DNA from: Nocardioides sp. 503
Lineage (GTDB): Bacteria; Actinomycetota; Actinomycetes; Propionibacteriales; Nocardioidaceae
Direction: 5' to 3'
DNA: 64,000 nucleotides
NCBI RefSeq assembly: GCF_004522095.1
Contig: NZ_SPUI01000009.1
Span: 1 to 64,000, forward strand
This document shows positions 17,232 to 25,592 of the stretch, one piece after another. The notes under the pieces were generated by a model. The model did no database searches and was not told where the DNA came from. It was given only the letters and a program-made list of their open reading frames with translations. Positions within the stretch are counted from its first letter, which is position 1; each line of letters starts with the position of its first letter. Position numbers and translations under genes: made by a program.

Positions 17232-18644
17232 GTGCTCCTGACCGTCACGACCACCCACCAGCCGGCGACCGACCTCGGCTACCTCCTGCACAAGCACCCG
17301 GACCGCGTGCAGGAGTTCACGCAGTCGTTCGGCACCGTGACGGTCCTCTACCCCGAGGCCACCGTTCAGAGGTGCACCGTCGCACTCCTGCTCGACGTCG
17401 ACCCGGTCCGGCTGGCCCGGTCACGCGGGAGGAACGCTCCCGACTTCAGCCTGGCTCAGTACGTCAACGACCGCTCCTACGCGGCGTCGTCGCTGCTCTC
17501 CGTGGCGATGGCCGACGTGTTCAGCACCGCCCGCAGCGGCCGCTGCGACTCCCGGCAGGAGCTCGCCGACTCCGCGATCCCGCTGGAGATCGAGGTCCCG
17601 GTGCTCCCGTGCCGCGGGGGACCGGCGATCGCGCACCGGCTCTTCGAGCCCCTGGGCTGGACGGTCGAGGCCGAGCCCGTCGCGCTGGACGACGCGTTCC
17701 CCGAGTGGGGGGACTCCCGCTACGTCCGGCTGCGCCTGAGCGGCGTCGTCCGGCTGGCCGACGCGCTCAACCAGCTGCACGTGCTGCTGCCGGTCCTCGA
17801 CGAGTCGAAGCACTACTGGCAGGGCCCCGACGAGGTCGACAAGCTGCTGCGCTCGGGGGAGGGGTGGCTCACCACCCATCCCGACGCCGACCTCATCACC
17901 CGCCGCTACCTCGGCCGCCGTGGTGCCCTGACCCGCGTCGCACTGGCCCGGCTCGCCGAGCTCGGCGACGAGGTGGAGGAGGCCGTGGAGCCGGCCGAGG
18001 ACGAAGAGGCCCTGCAGCCCGCTGAGAAGCGGGTCCCGCTCAACGCCCAGCGCCACGACGCCGTGCACCGGGTGCTGCTCGAGCTCGGCGCGCGCTCGGT
18101 CATCGACCTGGGCTGCGGCCCGGGGCAGTTCCTGGCGCGGCTGGTGCAGACGCCGTCGTTCACGCGGGTCGCGGGCTCCGACGTGTCCACCCGGTCGCTC
18201 CAGCACGCCTCCCGCCGGCTGCACCTCGACCGGATGAGCGAGCGTCAGGCCGAGCGGGTGCAGCTCTTCCAGGGCGCCCTCACCTACGAGGACGACCGCT
18301 ACGCCGGCTTCGACGCCGCCGTGCTCATGGAGGTCGTCGAGCACGTCGACGCCTCCCGGCTGGCGGCGCTCGAGCACGTCGTGTTCGGAGCGGCCAGGCC
18401 GGGTGCGGTCGTCGTGACCACCCCCAACGCCGAGTACAACGTGCTGTACGACGACCTCGTCGGCATGCGACACCCCGACCACCGCTTCGAGTGGACCCGG
18501 GCCGAGCTCGCCGAGTGGTCCGAGCACGTCGGGTCGACGTACGGCTACGCCGTGGAGCTGCACGGCGTCGGCGACGTGGACGACACGTGGGGCTCGCCGA
18601 CCCAGATGGCCGTCTTCACACGAGCGGAGGGGTCCGATGACTGA
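17232..18644 (+). CDS. hen1: Hen1 3'-terminal RNA ribose 2'-O-methyltransferase
   Basis: 470 residues from GTG 17232 (no upstream Met in frame). The N-terminal ~245 residues are the bacterial Hen1 specificity domain, starting LLTVTTTHQPATDLGYLLHKHPDRVQ. The C-terminal methyltransferase has the SAM motif VIDLGCGPGQFL (290-301) and the Mn-binding EVVEHVD (Glu367, Glu370, His371), with a further His in GMRHPDHRFEW. Bacterial Hen1 methylates the 2'-OH at the 3' end of a cleaved RNA, so that the ligated product resists the same ribotoxin. The gene overlaps pnkp by 8 bases, the usual arrangement of the Pnkp/Hen1 repair complex. Confidence 0.95.
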   Translation: MLLTVTTTHQPATDLGYLLHKHPDRVQEFTQSFGTVTVLYPEATVQRCTVALLLDVDPVRLARSRGRNAPDFSLAQYVNDRSYAASSLLSVAMADVFSTARSGRCDSRQELADSAIPLEIEVPVLPCRGGPAIAHRLFEPLGWTVEAEPVALDDAFPEWGDSRYVRLRLSGVVRLADALNQLHVLLPVLDESKHYWQGPDEVDKLLRSGEGWLTTHPDADLITRRYLGRRGALTRVALARLAELGDEVEEAVEPAEDEEALQPAEKRVPLNAQRHDAVHRVLLELGARSVIDLGCGPGQFLARLVQTPSFTRVAGSDVSTRSLQHASRRLHLDRMSERQAERVQLFQGALTYEDDRYAGFDAAVLMEVVEHVDASRLAALEHVVFGAARPGAVVVTTPNAEYNVLYDDLVGMRHPDHRFEWTRAELAEWSEHVGSTYGYAVELHGVGDVDDTWGSPTQMAVFTRAEGSDD

Positions 18645-21156
18645 GGCACCCACCACCCGACAGGTCGTCGTCCCCGCCATGGGCCTGGTGGTCCTGGTCG
18701 GCGTCTCGGGCAGCGGCAAGTCGACGTTCGCGCGCACCCACTTCAAGCCGACCGAGGTCATCTCCAGCGACTTCTGCCGCGGCCTCGTCTCCGATGACGA
18801 GAACGACCAGTCCGCCACCCCGGACGCCTTCGACGTCCTGCACTACATCGTCGGCACCCGGCTGCGCCGCGGGCTGCTCACCGTGGTCGACGCCACCAAC
18901 GTGCAGCAGAGCGCTCGAGCGGCGCTGGTCGCGCTCGCCAGGAGCCACGACGTCCTGGTCGACGCCATCGTCCTCGACGTCCCCGAGCCCGTCGCGATCG
19001 CGCGCAACAAGCAGCGGCCGGACCGCGACTTCGGCGACCACGTCGTCGCCCGCCAGCACCGCGACCTCAAGCGGTCCCTGCGACGGCTCACCAAGGAGGG
19101 GTTCCGCCGCGTCCACGTGCTGCCCGGCACCGACCAGGCCGAGGCGGTGGAGATCGTCCGCGAGCGCCCCTGGAACGACCGCAGGGAGGTCCACGGCCCG
19201 TTCGACGTCGTCGGCGACGTCCACGGCTGCGCCTCCGAGCTGCGCACCCTCCTCACCACGTTGGGGTGGCAGCTGACCTACGACGGCGACACCGCCGTCG
19301 GTGCCTCGCACCCGGAGGGACGCCAGGCGGTCTTCGTCGGCGACCTCGTCGACCGCGGCCCGGACACCCCCGGGGTCCTGCGCCTCGTCATGGGCATGGT
19401 GGCCGCCGGCACCGCGCTGTGCGTCTCAGGCAACCACGAGGCCAAGCTGGTCCGCGCCCTGCGTGGCTCCAAGGTCACCGTCTCCCACGGTCTGGCCGAG
19501 TCGCTCGCGCAGCTCGAGGCCGGCCCGGAGGACCTGCGCACGCAGGCGCTGGAGTTCATGGACGGCCTCATCAGCCACTACGTCCTCGACGACGGGAGGC
19601 TCGTCGTCGCCCACGCCGGGCTCAAGGAGGCCTACCACGGCCGGTCGTCCGGGCGCGTCCGCTCCTTCGCGCTGTACGGCGACACCACCGGCGAGACCGA
19701 CGACTACGGCCTTCCCGTCCGCTACCCCTGGGCGCAGGACTACCGCGGAAAGGCCATGGTCGTCTACGGACACACCCCCGTCCCGAAGGCCGAGTGGGTC
19801 AACAACACCATCTGCCTCGACACCGGGGTGGTCTTCGGTGGCGAGCTCACCGCGCTGCGCTACCCCGAGCGGGAGATCGTCTCGGTCCCGGCGGAGCAGG
19901 AGTGGTACGAGCCCGTCCGACCGCTCGCGCCGGCCGCCGGCGACCGCGAGGCCTCGGTGCTCAGGATCGGCGACGTCGCGGGCACCCGGTGGCTGGAGAC
20001 GACGCACGCCGGGAAGGTGAAGATCCCGGAGGAGAACGCCGCGGCCGCGCTCGAGGTGATGAGCCGGTTCGCCGTCGACCCGCGCTGGCTGGTCTACCTG
20101 CCGCCGACCATGTCACCGGTGGCCACGTCCAAGGTCGACGGGTTCCTGGAGCACCCGGCGCAGGCCTTCGACGAGTACGCCGGCTGGGGTGTCACGCGGG
20201 TCGTGTGCGAGGAGAAGCACATGGGGTCACGCGCCGTCGCGGTGATCGCGAGGGACGCGGACGCCGCAGAACGCCGCTTCGGCATCGGCGACGGCACGAC
20301 CGGCGTCGTCTACACCCGCACGGGCCGCCCGTTCTTCGCGGACACCACCGACCTGATCGACCGGCTGCGGGAGACGGCCGCGCCGTTGTTCGACTCGCTG
20401 GACACCGACTGGCTCGCCCTCGACTGCGAGCTGCTGCCGTGGTCGGTCAAGGCGCTCGACCTGATCCAGGCCCAGTACGCCTCGGTCGGCGCCGCTGCCC
20501 GTCACGTGCTGCCCGAGGCGCGCTCGGTCCTCGAGCGGGCCGCTGCGCGCGGCCTCGACGTCGGGGGGCGACTCGAGCGGGTCGAGCGCCGCCTGGTCAA
20601 CGCCGAGGCGTTCCGCGACGCCTACGCCGCCTACGTCCACCCGACCGACGGGCTCGACGGCGTCACGCTCGCGCCGTTCCAGGTCCTGGCCGCCGAGGGA
20701 CGGGCGCTCGCGCTCACCGAGTCGCACGAGTGGCACCTCGCGGAGCTCGCGAAGCTGCAGGGCGACCTGGTCACGCCGACGCGCCACCGCTTCGTGGACC
20801 TCTCCTCCGCAGCGGAGCGCGACGCCGCCACCGACTGGTGGCTGGAGTTGACCGCCGCCGGCGGGGAGGGCATGGTCGTCAAGCCGGCCCACCTGACCAC
20901 CGGTCGTGTCCAGCCCGGCATCAAGGTGCGCGGGCGGGAGTACCTGCGGATCATCTACGGACCCGACTACACCGACTCGCTCGACGTGCTCCGCGAGCGC
21001 CACCTCGGCAAGAAGCGTCAGCTCGCCCAGCGCGAGCACGGGCTCGGCCTGGAGGCGCTCACGGCGTTCGTCGACCGCGCGCCGCTGTGGAAGGTGCACC
21101 AGGCGGTCTTCGCGGTCCTCGCGCTCGAGTCCGAGCCGGTCGACCCGCGGCTCTGA
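18637..21156 (+). CDS. pnkp: Polynucleotide kinase-phosphatase-ligase Pnkp
   Basis: 839 residues, close to the ~870 of Clostridium thermocellum Pnkp. Three domains are visible. The 5' kinase has P-loop GVSGSGKS at 22-29. The metallophosphoesterase 2',3' phosphatase has GDVHGC at 193-198, GDLVDRG at 235-241 and GNHE at 265-268. The adenylyltransferase/ligase has motif KHMGSR with putative nucleophile Lys527. Together they heal and seal RNA cut by ribotoxins; sealing requires Hen1, encoded just upstream. The ATG at 18637 has a good GGAGGGG ribosome site and overlaps the hen1 stop. Weak inverted repeats follow before the convergent MFS gene. Confidence 0.96.
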   Translation: MTEAPTTRQVVVPAMGLVVLVGVSGSGKSTFARTHFKPTEVISSDFCRGLVSDDENDQSATPDAFDVLHYIVGTRLRRGLLTVVDATNVQQSARAALVALARSHDVLVDAIVLDVPEPVAIARNKQRPDRDFGDHVVARQHRDLKRSLRRLTKEGFRRVHVLPGTDQAEAVEIVRERPWNDRREVHGPFDVVGDVHGCASELRTLLTTLGWQLTYDGDTAVGASHPEGRQAVFVGDLVDRGPDTPGVLRLVMGMVAAGTALCVSGNHEAKLVRALRGSKVTVSHGLAESLAQLEAGPEDLRTQALEFMDGLISHYVLDDGRLVVAHAGLKEAYHGRSSGRVRSFALYGDTTGETDDYGLPVRYPWAQDYRGKAMVVYGHTPVPKAEWVNNTICLDTGVVFGGELTALRYPEREIVSVPAEQEWYEPVRPLAPAAGDREASVLRIGDVAGTRWLETTHAGKVKIPEENAAAALEVMSRFAVDPRWLVYLPPTMSPVATSKVDGFLEHPAQAFDEYAGWGVTRVVCEEKHMGSRAVAVIARDADAAERRFGIGDGTTGVVYTRTGRPFFADTTDLIDRLRETAAPLFDSLDTDWLALDCELLPWSVKALDLIQAQYASVGAAARHVLPEARSVLERAAARGLDVGGRLERVERRLVNAEAFRDAYAAYVHPTDGLDGVTLAPFQVLAAEGRALALTESHEWHLAELAKLQGDLVTPTRHRFVDLSSAAERDAATDWWLELTAAGGEGMVVKPAHLTTGRVQPGIKVRGREYLRIIYGPDYTDSLDVLRERHLGKKRQLAQREHGLGLEALTAFVDRAPLWKVHQAVFAVLALESEPVDPRL

Positions 21157-21207
21157 GCGAAGCCCGCGCGGTGAGCAAGGCGTCCTCTCGGCGAGACCCT
21201 GGGCTCC

Positions 21208-22608
21208 TCACCGCTCGTCGTCCGAGGTCTGGCCGGCCCGGGCCATCAGGACCCGGCTGGCGGTCAGGAGGATGGCGGAGATGACGACTCCGGTGCGGAG
21301 GCCGGCGACCGGGTGCGGACTGAGGACCAGGGCGCCGAGCGCCGCCACCGCGGTGGCCATCGACATCTGGCGGGCGGTGAAGTAGACCCCGGAGGCGAGG
21401 CCCGGGTGGTCGCCCCCGCTGCGGGTGGCCACGTGGTTCAGGCTGGGTGAGTAGATGCTGCTCCCCAGGCCGACGAGGACGGTGCCGATCGTCAGGATCG
21501 GCCAGGTGCCGGGCCCGGCGACGCCCAGCGTGACGAGCGTGCCGAGCAACGCCATGGACATGCCGGTCCTCAGCATGAACGGTTGGCCGCGCCTGGCGAG
21601 GAGGGGGTTGACGGTGGTGGTGCCGACGATGGTCACGAGTGAGAACGGGGCGAGGACCATGGCTGTCCCGATCGGGTCGAGGTCCCAGTTCCTCTGCAGG
21701 TGCAGCGCGAGCATGAACGGGAGCCCGAACCCGGCGAACTGGAAGGCGTAGCCGGCCACGACGGCGGCTCGAAACGCCGGCTCCCGGCGCAGGGTCCCGG
21801 GGATGACGGGCCGAGACGTCCGCCGCTCCAGGAGGACGAACGCCGTCGCCGCGCCCAGTCCGGCAGCCAGGAGCGCGAGGACGACGACGGATCGCGGTCC
21901 CCGGGTGGAGAGCTCGACCAGTCCGCTGATGAGGAGCACGGGTCCCAGGACACCCAGCGCGAGTCCCGTCGCAGCGGGCCGGCGGCCGAGCGGCGCCGGT
22001 ACGTCGACCAGGTGTCGGGACGCGGCCGCTGCCATCAGAGCCAGGGGAAGGACGACGACGAAGACGAACCGCCAGCCCAGCGCCTCGGTCACGACCGCGC
22101 CGAGGACCGGTCCGGTCACCAGGCCGAGGCTGCCGGCGACGGCGATGGTGTTCACCACCCGGGCCTGGGTGGCCGGGTCGGGGTAGCTGCTGACGGCCAG
22201 GGCCAGGATCATGGGCAGGACGCCGGCCGCGCACACACCTTGGGCCGCGCGGGCGGTGATGAGGACGGTCAGGTCGGGGCTGAGGGCGCACACCCCGGTG
22301 CTGAGTGCGAACCCAGCCAGCGAGGACTTCAGCAGGCGGTCCCTGCCGATACGGTCGCCGAGCCCGCCGGCGAGGATCATGCCGCTGGCGAGCGGCAGCA
22401 CGTAGGCGTTGACGATCCACTCGAGCCCGGCCGTGGACGCGGCGAGGTCGCCGGCGATGCGCGGGACCGCCAGGTTGAGAGCGCCGCCCTCGCAGAGGAT
22501 CAGGAACATGCTCAGGCTGAGTGCCAGCGAAGCGGCACGCCCGGGCCGGTGGTCCTCGTCGCGGTCACCTCCCGCGAGGACCGTGCCGCGTCGGTCTCCG
22601 GTGCTCAC
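21208..22608 (-). CDS. MFS drug-resistance-type transporter
   Basis: 466 residues from a GTG that overlaps the stop of the upstream DUF4865 gene. The first helix contains LALSLSMFLILCEGGALNLAVPRIA, the DHA2-type start. Loop 2-3 carries GGLGDRIGRDRLL, the MFS signature, and motif C-like GLVTGPVLGAVVTEALGWRF is in helix 5. About 12-14 hydrophobic helices are present. Likely a proton-coupled exporter of small organic molecules; the substrate is unknown. Coupling to the DUF4865 gene suggests that the two act on the same compound. It converges on pnkp with 51 bases between stops. Confidence 0.88.
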   Translation of the reverse strand: MSTGDRRGTVLAGGDRDEDHRPGRAASLALSLSMFLILCEGGALNLAVPRIAGDLAASTAGLEWIVNAYVLPLASGMILAGGLGDRIGRDRLLKSSLAGFALSTGVCALSPDLTVLITARAAQGVCAAGVLPMILALAVSSYPDPATQARVVNTIAVAGSLGLVTGPVLGAVVTEALGWRFVFVVVLPLALMAAAASRHLVDVPAPLGRRPAATGLALGVLGPVLLISGLVELSTRGPRSVVVLALLAAGLGAATAFVLLERRTSRPVIPGTLRREPAFRAAVVAGYAFQFAGFGLPFMLALHLQRNWDLDPIGTAMVLAPFSLVTIVGTTTVNPLLARRGQPFMLRTGMSMALLGTLVTLGVAGPGTWPILTIGTVLVGLGSSIYSPSLNHVATRSGGDHPGLASGVYFTARQMSMATAVAALGALVLSPHPVAGLRTGVVISAILLTASRVLMARAGQTSDDER

Positions 22609-23177
22609 CGCAGGGCGCCGATGCCGGGCGCGGAGAGGTGGAGCACCTCGAACTCCTCGGCAGCGCCGCCGTGGAGGTCCTGCGCCGGCACCCGCGTCGT
22701 GGTGAGGACCAGCTGGGTGAGGGTCCAGGTGCTGGTGTCGATGAGAGACGCGGCGGAGTGCACGCCGGGCCGTGCGGTGGTGGTCTCGCACCACGCCTCG
22801 CTGCGGGCTGCGGTGTCTTCGAGGGAGGTGCCGACCGCGAGGGGCGCGGTCGAGACGGTGGCGTGGCGGGGCGCCGACGGGTCGCCGCTGCGGCGGAAGC
22901 TGCCGCCCAGCCAGGTCCGGACCGGGGGCCGGCCGAAGTCGCGCACGATGCCGGCGAACCCCCCTCGACCCCAGAGGAACGTCGACGCCGCGCCGGTGTC
23001 GTGCCACAGGTAGAGGGGCGAGTAGGAGTTGCAGGGTGCTCCCGCGGTGACGTCGCGCGCGAGGTAGGCCTTGATCCCCAGGCCGGGGAGCTCGTCCAGG
23101 AGGTGGCCCCGCGTGGCGACGCGCTCTCGGACGAGGTGCATGTCGTAGTCGCGGGGTAGGCGGATGTCGTAGTGCAT
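22605..23177 (-). CDS. DUF4865 family protein
   Basis: 190 residues from ATG 23177 (MHYDIRLPRDYDMHLVRERV). It matches the DUF4865 pattern: MxYxIxLPxDYDM, then GHLLDELPGLGIKAYLAR, NSYSPLYLWHDTGAASTFLWGRGGFAGIVRDFGRP, and a Trp-rich middle. These small alpha/beta proteins resemble dimeric ferredoxin-like or YCII/antibiotic-monooxygenase folds, but no function is established that I know of. The gene is translationally coupled (GTGA) to the MFS exporter. The 219 bases upstream to 23396 contain only an 8-bp tandem repeat and no clear promoter. Confidence 0.8.
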   Translation of the reverse strand: MHYDIRLPRDYDMHLVRERVATRGHLLDELPGLGIKAYLARDVTAGAPCNSYSPLYLWHDTGAASTFLWGRGGFAGIVRDFGRPPVRTWLGGSFRRSGDPSAPRHATVSTAPLAVGTSLEDTAARSEAWCETTTARPGVHSAASLIDTSTWTLTQLVLTTTRVPAQDLHGGAAEEFEVLHLSAPGIGALR

Positions 23178-23201
23178 CGCAAACACGGTGATGGTCCTCT
23201 C

Positions 23202-23233
23202 GGGTTGACGGGTTGACGGGTTGACGGGTCGAC
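23202..23233. repeat. Four tandem 8-bp units GGGTTGAC
   Basis: GGGTTGAC occurs at 23202-23209, 23210-23217 and 23218-23225, then once as GGGTCGAC at 23226-23233. It lies 25 bases upstream of the DUF4865 start. Each unit contains TTGAC on the plus strand, opposite to the direction of the gene, so I do not read it as a stack of -35 boxes. The copy number may vary between strains. Confidence 0.75.
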
Positions 23234-23396
23234 GCAGCGCGAGCCGCGCAGGTCGCCGACGCACAGGCGCGGCCGTCGGCGGCGCGCGTGGTGACGGGTA
23301 CGGACGTGGTGCTCGGGCTGCAAGGACGCCGTGGGCGCGACGGGCGTGGGGGAGGTGGCTACGAGGTGCTGGTGGTCGCGGCCTGCCGGTGGGCGG

Positions 23397-24398
23397 CTAC
23401 CGCTCCTGCGTGCGTGCCGATGCGTCCGCGAGCGCCGTGTGCAGCCGCTCCGGGCGCTCGGAGATGCGGTTCAGCACGTAGAGCCACCACTCGCTGCCGA
23501 AGACGACGTACTCACGGGTGCGGTGTCCGTCGCGGCGCAGCCGCTCGAGCGCCGCATCGCCCAACCCGAGCAGCATCTCGAACTCGACCTGGTCGCCGCG
23601 CAGGGCGTCTCCGTGGCGACGGACGAGCTCGTCGAGGAGGAGGTCGTCGTGGGTGGCGAGGGAGACCGGCCCGCCGTGGGTGACGAGCACGTCCGCCAGA
23701 CGCAGGTACGCCCGGTGCAGCGCCTCGCTCTCCCGGGGGTGGGCCACGTGCTCGGGCTCCTCGAAGGCGCCCTTGACCAGGCGGACCCGCCCCGGCATGC
23801 CGAGCACGCGAGCGAGGTCCTCGGGGGTGCGGTGCAGCCGGGCCTGGAGCGTCACTCCCACCGCTCCGGGACAGGTCTCCGAGAGCCGCTCGTAGGTGTC
23901 GAGGACGAGGTCGGTGCGCTCGGAGCCCTCCGCCGAGAGCATCAGCACGGTGCCGGCGTCCCGCGCCGCCTGCGCGACCCGGACGGCGTGCCGGTGACCC
24001 AGCTCGCGATCGACCAGCAGGCCGAGGTGGGTGAGGTCCAGCGAGATCGTGCTCGGCAGCCCGGTGAGGCGGATCTGCTCGGCGATGGACACGAAGACCT
24101 CCGTGGCCCTGCGGGCCTCGTCGGCGTCCCGCACGCTCTCTCCGACGAGCTCGAGGCTCACTGCGTGTCCGCGCCGGACGCTGTCCCGGGCCCGGTCGAG
24201 CGCCTCGGGGAGGGTCTCGCCCGCGAGGTAGCGGTGCGCCACCTGGCGAGCCAGGGCGGCGAGGGTGGCCTCGGACATCACCCGCCGCTTGGTCGCCTCG
24301 TCGAGGGCGAGCAGCCGGAGGGCGCGAGCGCTGGCGAGGTGGGCGTCCTCCGTCGGCTCCGCTGCGGTCTGGGGATGGGTGAGGGCGTGCGTGGTCAT
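23397..24398 (-). CDS. Proline dehydrogenase family protein
   Basis: 333 residues from ATG 24398. It has the (beta/alpha)8 monofunctional PutA/ProDH pattern. VSLELVGESVRDADEARRA is followed by STISLDLTHLGLLVD, TVLMLSAEGSERTDLVLDTYERL, VGVTLQARLHRTPEDLARVL, then GRVRLVKGAFEEPEHVAHP. GPVSLATHDDLLLDEL and VEFEMLLGLGDAALERLRRDGH complete the barrel, with C-terminal YVVFGSEWWLYVLNRISERPE. The enzyme oxidises proline to pyrroline-5-carboxylate using FAD. The conserved YxxRR end of classical enzymes is here YVLNRI, so the substrate may differ. It lies 29 bases behind the secreted-protein gene at 24428 and probably shares its promoter. Confidence 0.82.
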   Translation of the reverse strand: MTTHALTHPQTAAEPTEDAHLASARALRLLALDEATKRRVMSEATLAALARQVAHRYLAGETLPEALDRARDSVRRGHAVSLELVGESVRDADEARRATEVFVSIAEQIRLTGLPSTISLDLTHLGLLVDRELGHRHAVRVAQAARDAGTVLMLSAEGSERTDLVLDTYERLSETCPGAVGVTLQARLHRTPEDLARVLGMPGRVRLVKGAFEEPEHVAHPRESEALHRAYLRLADVLVTHGGPVSLATHDDLLLDELVRRHGDALRGDQVEFEMLLGLGDAALERLRRDGHRTREYVVFGSEWWLYVLNRISERPERLHTALADASARTQER

Positions 24399-24427
24399 GG
24401 GTCGTTCCTCTCGAGCAGGGGTGGGGA

Positions 24428-24844
24428 CTAGCGGACCGAGACGCGCACCCTCGCCGAGGCGTTGCGCAGCTCTCGGGCGTCGGGGTCGCCCACGACCTTG
24501 AGCGTGCGGTCGCCCGTGGAGGACAGGACGACCCGCACCCGGTAGCCGCCCGTGGAGGCCGTGCGGACCTGGGCGCCCGTGAGCGGGTACCACCCGGCGG
24601 CGTTGCGTCCGTACACCCGGACCGAGCCGCGGAGGCCGGTGGAGCCCTGCGCCAGCCGGCCGGTCAGCACGAGCTGCTCACCGGGGTGGACCGAACCGTC
24701 GGAGGCGGCCACGGTGATGCGGGTGCCCGGCGCCGCGGCGCCGGCGTCGGCGCGTGCCGAGACGAGGTCGGTGGCGGTCGCCGCTCCGACGAGGGCGAGG
24801 GCCGCGGTGGTCATCGCGGCGGTGCGGGTGCGCTGGGTGGTCAT
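24428..24844 (-). CDS. Small secreted beta-sandwich protein, unknown
   Basis: 138 residues from ATG 24844. A signal peptide (residues 1-34, TAAMTTAALALVGAATA then ADA) precedes one Ig/Big-like beta domain. That domain reads TRITVAASDGSVHPGEQLVLTGRLAQGSTGLRGSVRVYGRN and continues GYRVRVVLSSTGDRTLKVVGDPD. Such domains occur in surface and cell-wall proteins; here it stands alone, so a free or wall-bound exoprotein is likely. It heads a two-gene transcript with the proline dehydrogenase gene. A CAAG-repeat promoter element (24885-24920) lies upstream. Confidence 0.65.
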   Translation of the reverse strand: MTTQRTRTAAMTTAALALVGAATATDLVSARADAGAAAPGTRITVAASDGSVHPGEQLVLTGRLAQGSTGLRGSVRVYGRNAAGWYPLTGAQVRTASTGGYRVRVVLSSTGDRTLKVVGDPDARELRNASARVRVSVR

Positions 24845-24884
24845 GTCGTGTCCTTCGGTCGTGGGGCGGAGGGCCCGCCCTCGT

Positions 24885-24920
24885 CCCGGAGCCTGCCGGG
24901 CAGTCCTTGTCGCGGGCTTG
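24885..24920 (-). promoter_or_regulatory. CAAG-repeat element, site A (for 24844 operon)
   Basis: Reading the minus strand toward the gene: CAAGC (complement of 24916-24920), then CAAGG (24905-24909) exactly 11 bp on, then 12 bases, then GCTCCGGG (24885-24892). A further CAAGG lies 21 bp upstream of the first box. The GC box is the most divergent of the six sites. The ATG is 40 bases after the element. Confidence 0.55.
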
Positions 24921-24962
24921 CGCTCCGTCCGGGGGTCCTTGTCCGGCTGCGCACCCACAGGA

Positions 24963-24998
24963 CAAGGCAGGAGCAAGCGGACCCGGCGACGGTGGGCC
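24963..24998 (+). promoter_or_regulatory. CAAG-repeat element, site B (for 25028 gene)
   Basis: CAAGG at 24963-24967 and CAAGC at 24974-24978 are 11 bp apart. Twelve bases later comes GGTGGGCC at 24991-24998, then TGATCA. The start codon is 29 bases after the element. It is back to back with site A in the same divergent intergenic region. Confidence 0.65.
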
Positions 24999-25027
24999 TG
25001 ATCACGACCCCGAGGAGAGGCACGCCC

Positions 25028-25471
25028 ATGACGACCACACCCACACCGCCGGTGAACCCCCACCCGACCCCGACCCTGGAGGAGCTCTTCACCGAGCCCT
25101 CGATCTCGCCGATGCTGGTCCTGGTCGCCGGCCCCTACCGGTCCGGCACGGGGGACGACCCTGCTCGACTGCAGTCGCACGTCGACGACATGAACGCCGC
25201 GGCGCTGGAGCTGTTCCAGCGCGGCCACGTCCCGCTCACGGGCGAGGCCATGGCGCTGCCGCTGGCCGCGCTCGCCGGCTCGGTGCGACCCGGGGACGCC
25301 GCGTTCGACGCGATCTTCCACCCGTTCGCAAGGCGGCTCCTGCGCCGTTGCGACGCGGTCGTCCGGATCGGAGGGCCCTCGGCCGGCGCCGACGAGATGG
25401 TGCAGATCGCCCGCAGTCAGGGTGCTGCGATCTACACCGACGTCGCCGACGTCCCGCGGGCGACGCGATGA
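25028..25471 (+). CDS. DUF4406-like (nucleoside deoxyribosyltransferase fold) protein
   Basis: 147 residues from ATG 25028 with an AGGAGAGG ribosome site. MLVLVAGPYRSGTGDDPARLQSHVDDMNAAALELFQRGHVP begins like the DUF4406 and nucleoside 2-deoxyribosyltransferase families, whose AGPYR segment binds nucleotide phosphate. DAVVRIGGPSAGADEMVQIARSQGAAIYTDVADVP matches the second half, with the conserved Gly-Ala-Asp substrate loop. The N-terminal 30 residues are Thr/Pro rich. It may cleave N-glycosidic or nucleotide-like compounds, but the substrate cannot be read. It is preceded by CAAG-repeat site B and followed, after 121 bases, by the SARP regulator unit. Confidence 0.7.
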   Translation: MTTTPTPPVNPHPTPTLEELFTEPSISPMLVLVAGPYRSGTGDDPARLQSHVDDMNAAALELFQRGHVPLTGEAMALPLAALAGSVRPGDAAFDAIFHPFARRLLRRCDAVVRIGGPSAGADEMVQIARSQGAAIYTDVADVPRATR

Positions 25472-25518
25472 GCGTCGTGGGCGTGACGGCCGGGCCGTCG
25501 CCGGCTGTCAGCGAGACG

Positions 25519-25554
25519 CAAGCCGCCCGCAAGCACTGGTGGCGAGGCTGGGCC
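25519..25554 (+). promoter_or_regulatory. CAAG-repeat element, site F (for SARP regulator unit)
   Basis: CAAGC at 25519-25523 and CAAGC at 25530-25534 are 11 bp apart, followed after 12 bases by GCTGGGCC at 25547-25554. The next start codon is at 25593. If the downstream SARP protein binds this element, this is an autoregulatory site. Confidence 0.65.
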
Positions 25555-25592
25555 CCGCCTCGTGGCGTGCGGGGCGAGAGACGAGGTGGACC

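Noticed and set aside
21157..21214. Terminator between pnkp and the MFS gene (GCGGTGAG / CTCACCGC)
   Set aside because: The 8-bp arms are 31 bases apart and the right arm covers the MFS stop codon. Too weak to list as a feature.
23202..23233. GGGTTGAC tandem units as a CRISPR-like array or stacked -35 boxes
   Set aside because: The units are contiguous 8-mers without spacers, and TTGAC is on the strand opposite to the neighbouring genes with no -10 boxes following.
23178..23396. CAAG-repeat site for the DUF4865-MFS pair
   Set aside because: Only one CAAGG (23321) occurs and it points away from the gene, so this pair is not included in the putative regulon.
24399..24427. A separate CAAG-repeat site for proline dehydrogenase
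   Set aside because: The 29-base gap contains no CAAG pair. The gene is best explained as the second gene of the 24844 transcript.
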